Assembly: GCA_002205965.3 (NCBI GenBank)
Contig: NADL03000590.1
Location: forward strand, 1,555,001-1,619,000
DNA from: Kappaphycus alvarezii
Lineage: Eukaryota > Rhodophyta > Florideophyceae > Gigartinales > Solieriaceae
Length of the DNA stretch: 64,000 nt
Direction: 5' to 3'
Part shown: positions 59,291 to 64,000 of the stretch, piece after piece
Layout: every line of letters starts with the position of its first letter
How positions within the stretch are numbered: the first letter of the stretch is position 1
The notes under the pieces: model-generated
Database searches by the model: none
The model's input: only the letters and a program-made list of their open reading frames with translations
Told to the model about the DNA's origin: nothing
Position numbers and translations under genes: made by a program

Positions 59291-59670
59291 AATCGACTCA
59301 AAAAGGTGTGCTGAAACAGTAATGAGGAAGTAACTACGCTTCTTTGAAGGCCGCCTTCAGGCCATACATCAAGGAGGCCGCATTGTACATGACGGCTGCT
59401 GCAGGCTGCCTTTACATCAAACAGGGCACTGGAGACGTACGGAAAGGTTCGGGGGGTTTTGATGCAAAGGCACGCTGCAGCAGCCGTAATGTCCAATGCG
59501 GCCTGCTTGATGGCTGGCCTGCAGGTAGCATTTTAGGGAGCGTAGTTCCTTCCCCATTACGGTGTCGGTATACCCTTTTTGAGTCGATTGTGGTTGTCTG
59601 GAAAACCATGGGATAGATCGGATATACCTTCCAAGAGTAAAACACCCAAACGTTCCCCTTGCATCAAACC
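59215..59670. repeat. Two LINE ends head to head (large inverted repeat)
   Basis: 59215-59445 (minus) and 59450-59670 (plus) are inverted copies of one another. The minus half reads AAAVMYNAASLMYGLKAAFK; the plus half reads MQRHAAAAVMSNAACLMAGL. Outer parts match too (CACAATCGACTCAAAAAG against its complement CTTTTTGAGTCGATTGTGG, and the 3' UTR beyond). Each half holds only the last codons and 3' UTR, joined at their 5'-truncated ends. Confidence 0.65.
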
Positions 59671-61281
59671 CCCTGAACATTTCCCTACGTCTCCATTGTC
59701 CTCACTGCCCTGTTCCTTGCTAAGTCATTGAGCACTGTACATGCATCTCCAAGCTCCTTGACGTGTAGGCGAACTGAATGGAATCTTTTGGTTTACTGCG
59801 AGTGGAACAAAGCTTGAAATTCCCATTAGCCCGTGCAGTATAGCGGCAGGCTTCCAAACAGTACTTCTATTCGTAACAGTACTGTTTGAAAGTTATTTAT
59901 CCTACTTCCTTCCTGTAATGATCCCGGCTAATAGTTTGTAAACTTCCGATAATATGGAAGCAAATGTTCTCTAATTTTAAAAGAGTCCTACATCCGTAAC
60001 TGTTGGAGCTATAGTATGAACGAAATAGGAATTTTACTCATTGCTCAATGCCTCTTGCAGGATCCCTGGTGATTTCCTTGGTGATTTTCTTTTCAGTTCA
60101 TTCCTTTGGTAATCCCGGCTGAAGCTGCTCAGGACACGAGCTCAGCTAATTATTAACCTGGCCTGTTGTAATGATCAGTTCGCGGCTTGAGGTCTCATTC
60201 TCACTGCACTGCAGAATCAAATCAAGTATTCTAACAAAGTAGTTCAATCGCGTATTTTCCTTCATTGACCGTTTCCTGTAACTTGAATTCATTGTGCTGT
60301 AATCCATGATATTGGGAAAGTATAGATTTTTGAGGTTTCTAGTTACAATCGCATGCCTCTTCATGAATAAGACTAAGCTCCGGAGTGCTACGAACTATTT
60401 TGTGTAGTTTTACTAATTCATGACTACATTAAATACTATTCTTTTTAGAAGAAGAGTAAATGGAGTGATAACTGACTTCCTAGATCGGAAGCATAAAACA
60501 GCGTCGAATACCATGGAAAAGAAGTTTCACTTCCGAGGAAGTTCAAATAGTGCCTCTAGTTGATTAGAACTCATATCTAGTATAAGTCTGCCTGAGAAGA
60601 GTTCCGTCTACCAAATATTGGGGTGGGAGACAATCCTTTAATGGACTAATACAATTATTGAATCAGGTAACAAATACATCGAATGAGTTTTTTTATTGGC
60701 CTTATTTAATCCAATGATTTTGGAATGTAGAGATACCATTTACCATTACGACAAACTCTATCCTTCTTAAACTTTATGGATTAGTTTTCATAAGAGTGCA
60801 CCAGAAACAAAACGGATCTTGAACCCTGAAAGAGGCGTGAAGGAATGCCTTAAGTAGGAACGCGCCCTTGCTCTTTTCCCAATTCGATTACATGTTTTCC
60901 CTACAACAAGTGCCGTCCCATTGAAATTACTTAAGAACAACAGTACTCCATTCAATTTTTGTTTACAATAACTGTCCCGCTTATGTACGCAAATTCTCGA
61001 TACCTGCCTATCGAATAAAACAGTTTAATTTAGAGACGAGGCCTATCTGCTTAAATTAATATCAGTCGCACTATACAGTACAGTATTTTTTCGATACTGT
61101 ACAGAGTAATAAGTTTTAAGCATAGGTTAAACCCTCGCTATCAGCGCTCTAACCCGGATAAACAAAATTTTAATGTGAAAGCGGGATATCTGAAAGATAA
61201 AAGCTTACCGAATTGTTAATTTTTGTTTGCCGAAATCGGTCTAAAATTCTATTGTGAGTCACCTGCTGTATGTTTTTTGAG
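59671..61281. other. No gene recognised; several ACTGTAC motifs
   Basis: AT-rich, with short random frames. CAGTACT and ACTGTAC pairs occur near 59740, 59850 and 59880, and 61070-61100 holds GTACAGTAT facing ATACTGTAC across seven bases. Confidence 0.3.
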
Positions 61282-61388
61282 CGATCCTTAGGCTATCCAG
61301 CGAGAGCTCGAAGCATAAGGATCGAGCCAGAGATCGATCGAAGCATCTGAGGCTATCCAGCGAGAGCTGGATAGCATCAGATGCTTCG
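61282..61388. repeat. Pair of related hairpins
   Basis: The first hairpin has 9-base outer arms CGATCCTTA (61282) and TAAGGATCG (61316). The second (61339-61388) has 12-base outer arms CGAAGCATCTGA and TCAGATGCTTCG, one G/A mismatch, 10-base inner arms GCTATCCAGC and GCTGGATAGC, and a GAGA loop. The first also contains GGCTATCCAGCGAGAGCT, so the two share a core. No RNA family is recognised. Confidence 0.75.
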
Positions 61389-61599
61389 ATTTTACAGCTG
61401 TTACTATGATCGATGATAAATTTATTCTGGTGTATATTGACATTTTCCTGGCCTTTTTTCGGTGTCAGGGGCATTGGTTTTATCTTTGACTCAGTAATAT
61501 GGGCTGGAGAGAAGCTTCAGGACGTGAGGAAAGGAGATATTTGGACACTGAATGCATTAAACTTCTTTCTCACATACAAGATATCAGGTAACTCTGCTG

Positions 61600-61720
61600 G
61601 CAAATAGGACTTTCCATCACCGGTAACCCTCTAAGAAATTCCGGGTCCTAACCGATCAAATCTTTCAAACATTAAAGCACCCAAACATTTCCCCCCTTTC
61701 TCACATCACTGGTTGTTGAA
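61600..61720 (+). repeat. LINE 3' UTR remnant
   Basis: ACCGATCAAATCTTTCAAAC and TTAAAGCACCCAAACATTTC match the 3' UTRs at 19905-20000, 58196-58270 and 59600-59660, here in plus orientation. No coding part is attached. The plus frame 61413-61607 just before it is unrecognised. Confidence 0.5.
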
Positions 61721-62439
61721 ATACAGGACATATAAAGTTTATTTATGTACTATTTACAGTCCTGTAGTGTAGATTTTTGCCCTTACTACCATTTCCATCC
61801 TACGTAGTCTATATTTTCTCTATCTTGTTGTACTGTTAGCGATGCCTGCTAGGACTGTTGTAGTGTACGGATCGTTACGACCGTCCGCAGGAATAGCCGC
61901 TAGGGAATTTAGTAAGTAGTTAGTAGATGTGCTAGAGATAGTCGGCGGCATCTACCGCTTATAAAAGGCCTAGCCGCTTTGGGCACTGAAGTAAAAGACA
62001 ACAACAATTTTATTGTTAACCTACTCAACTGTTCTACACTAGCAAAATCGTCTATCGTTTTCTCCAGACTCGCCGCTAACGCCGCCTGTCTGCTTTTTGT
62101 ACTCTAACCCTTGAATTTTCGCGACTCTTGTCGAACGCAGAATGGCTGTAATAAGTACTGTACTTGAATTTTGACTTTTTAATTTTCAGCAATTATGCAG
62201 TTCGTAGGTGCTTGACTCCCAAACCTAACTGAAACTTCAGAATTCATTCTGAAACCGAATGCATTTGCTTATGTGCAGACTCCTGCGTTTCCAGCATAAA
62301 CAAGGATTTTTTTGTCGGAAGAACGAAATTCAACAGTATTTCTACAGAAAGAGGGATCTTCTATTTCATAAGATTCAGGGGGGTCACGCATGAGCCCCGT
62401 CTGGAGGTCTGGTGGTGAGGAATGAATGTGCTTAGTTTT
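61721..62439. other. No gene recognised
   Basis: No frame above 60 codons or known repeat. GTACTGTACTT is near 62155. Confidence 0.35.
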
Positions 62440-62700
62440 TTGTGATTCATCAGAACCGCTTTATATTGTAGAATAAACGCCGAGGCACGTTTCTTGAGAT
62501 TCAGGAATTCAGAGAGGAAGTGTTTCCCTTGACGATCAGCCGCAAAGTTGCCAAGGTCGTGAAGAGCCTGAAGTCTAGGTGCTCCGATTTGTCCGTAGAT
62601 ATCGATGGCGATAGGTAGAATGTCAGTACATTCGGAACGACACGGTATCGCGTAGTGTTCCTTTTTCAGCCTTGCGGCCCGGGTCAGTGCTGAGGGACTT
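62440..62700 (-). pseudogene. LINE-type RT C-terminus, second family
   Basis: Between stops, the minus strand reads HYAIPCRSECTDILPIAIDI, YGQIGAPRLQALHDLGNFAA and FLSEFLNLKKRASAFILQYK. It has no ATG. The ILPIAIDxYG block followed by an alanine-rich helix matches the FxPLxxxTxG region of LINE C-termini but differs from the copies at 58-59.7 kb. A faint 3' UTR-like segment is at about 62815, on the wrong side for this copy. Confidence 0.4.
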
Positions 62701-63530
62701 CATGTACCGAAGGCGCTGCCGTACTACGCCAACGGGGGAAAGGTTGGGTTAATACAGTAATATTTGATAGATACCGGGGCGGCTGGGGCTCAAGAGATCC
62801 TTTCAGGGTAAGAAGAAAATTTAGGGTGTTTTAACGATTGAAAAATATGTTCGCCTTGTGTTTCAGTGCATCAATAACTTCATACTCGGTCAGTGAGTGT
62901 GCACTAGGGCAACATCATGAGTAAAGTTTGTGGAGTACTGTACCACTGACCATATCTTTATAATTTGGGGGAACATTGCAACGGCGTTAGGTTGGCGGTA
63001 AAAAGCGTGACAAAGCGTGACTCATACTCAGGTATCAGACTCAGCATTTGTTTGAGTCAATTTCCAGTCAATCAGAAGGGTGCGCTGACGGTATGATACG
63101 AGCCGGTTTCTCAACAATACTCGCTAAGCTAGGGTACAGGTCTTCAAATTAGAAGAGCGCAAATCGAGTATTTGATTATTATTTGGCGGTTGAGCCACGC
63201 TCCCGCCAGATTTGAAGGCTGTCACGGTGTAACACCCCTTTAATTTTATGTTTAATATAGGTTAGTCATTATGGGATCCCCTTTGAATTTATTCTAATTC
63301 AAGGGTCAATCAACTCGACCCCCAGTTGAGAGGATGATCGGTACTTAAGTCCGACAGTGTCGGAGTGGCAGGGCATCGAACTTTTGAGTCATTAAAAACA
63401 TGGGCGTTTCCTTATTGAGACTGTCGTGAGACCCGGTCTCGGCTCCTAGCGTACTAAGCGACGGCAATCAACGCGTTTGATTCAGGACGCTTATTGAGAA
63501 AAGAGTTGGAGGTTTATTGATAGAGAAGGG
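62701..63530. other. No gene recognised
   Basis: At 62815-62870 a segment (AATTTAGGGTGTTTTAACGATTG across the region) weakly resembles the LINE 3' UTR in minus orientation. Otherwise nothing is recognised. Confidence 0.3.
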
Positions 63531-63539
63531 CCGAGGCGG

Positions 63540-63640
63540 GCGCCTTAGCAGTGCAACGGACGGTAGGTCAACGTTGCGGTACTTCTCTATTGTGGGTGAT
63601 AGGTCGTGTTCGAGCCCAGTGATGGGCGAGAACCCAAAAG
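63540..63640 (+). repeat. Possible tRNA-like head of a SINE
   Basis: TTAGCAGTGCAACGG followed about 60 bases later by GTGTTCGAGCCC resembles RNA polymerase III boxes A and B. The intervening bases do not fold into a cloverleaf by eye. No second copy exists in the window to confirm a SINE. Confidence 0.2.
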
Positions 63641-64000
63641 TAAAATACCCGCGCACCCAGCAATGGCCCACGCCAAATCGCGTGGGCGTACAGTGCCAAC
63701 ATTACAGTAAACGTACACTGTACTGTAGTCTATCGATACTCCCCCCGTTGGCATGTCACGGTGGGCGGATATAAAATTGAAATATTCCGAATAAACATCG
63801 TCCAACTGGGCCCAAAACAAGTTAAAAGAAAGTAAAAGCAGTAGGGGCAGCATGTTACGTAAAAAAGTGCAGTCGCGACGGCGGATGAACAATTCGCTGA
63901 TTTGATATTAATGAGGGAATGATGGTATTCCAATTCGCGCTCCCCCTCCCCCCGGTGCGTTTGCCGTTCTAGCCTACATAGGGGTTGATCAGGGAGCGTT
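63641..64000. other. No gene recognised
   Basis: Short minus frames (63587-63892, 63730-63933) have random composition. A CACTGTACTGTAG motif is at about 63715. Confidence 0.3.

Overview
This window is eukaryotic genomic DNA dominated by decayed transposable elements. No bacterial-type operon, rRNA, CRISPR array or confident tRNA is present. The host lineage cannot be fixed from the sequence. The element set is Ty1/copia with a zinc-knuckle gag and YVDD reverse transcriptase, Ty3/gypsy with C-terminal chromodomains, LINE C-terminal stubs, a PIF/Harbinger-like transposase and a DUF7869-type protein. It is compatible with a repeat-rich fungal, oomycete-like or invertebrate genome. Possible introns with GT..AG ends also point to a eukaryote.

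Layout. 1-0.3 kb is the 3' tail of a copia element that lies mostly to the left. 1.0-2.1 kb is an almost open DUF7869-type gene. 2.65-8.6 kb is copia element 1 (minus strand) with short LTR-like repeats and a purine-rich/hairpin insertion in its integrase. 9.0-10.5 kb is a Harbinger-like transposase split by a solo LTR. 11.65-12.55 kb is a degenerate minisatellite with a unit near 60 bp. 13.1-16.9 kb is gypsy element 3 (minus, 245-bp LTRs, internally deleted). 17-22.5 kb is mostly unrecognised, with a LINE C-terminus at 19.9-20.5 kb. 22.56-26.95 kb is copia element 2 (minus). 28.1-30.4 kb is AT-rich and empty. 30.40-35.78 kb is gypsy element 1 (minus, 260-bp LTRs, target duplication, polypurine tract, chromodomain), the best preserved element. 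35.8-51.4 kb is an AT-rich block with a solo LTR, a decayed gypsy RT and a few exon-like segments. 51.4-57.86 kb is gypsy element 2 (plus), carrying a solo LTR inside its protease. 58.2-62.7 kb holds several 5'-truncated LINE ends, two of them head to head. The remainder is unassigned.

How it fits together. Almost every coding segment is a piece of a retroelement gag-protease-integrase-RT-RNase H chain broken by stops and frameshifts, so the window is a graveyard and not a functional pathway. LTR pairs compared by hand differ at about 7% (gypsy 1) and about 13% (gypsy 3 and copia 1) of positions. Transitions and transversions are about equal in gypsy 1, so this looks like ordinary decay and not RIP-type C-to-T mutation. 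Only a few short segments in the AT-rich block (about 39.0, 44.0, 46.2-46.6 and 47.2-48.1 kb) look like host exons, and none could be named. A 7-mer ACTGTAC/GTACAGT is scattered through the window far more often than expected and sits at the centre of several perfect hairpins.
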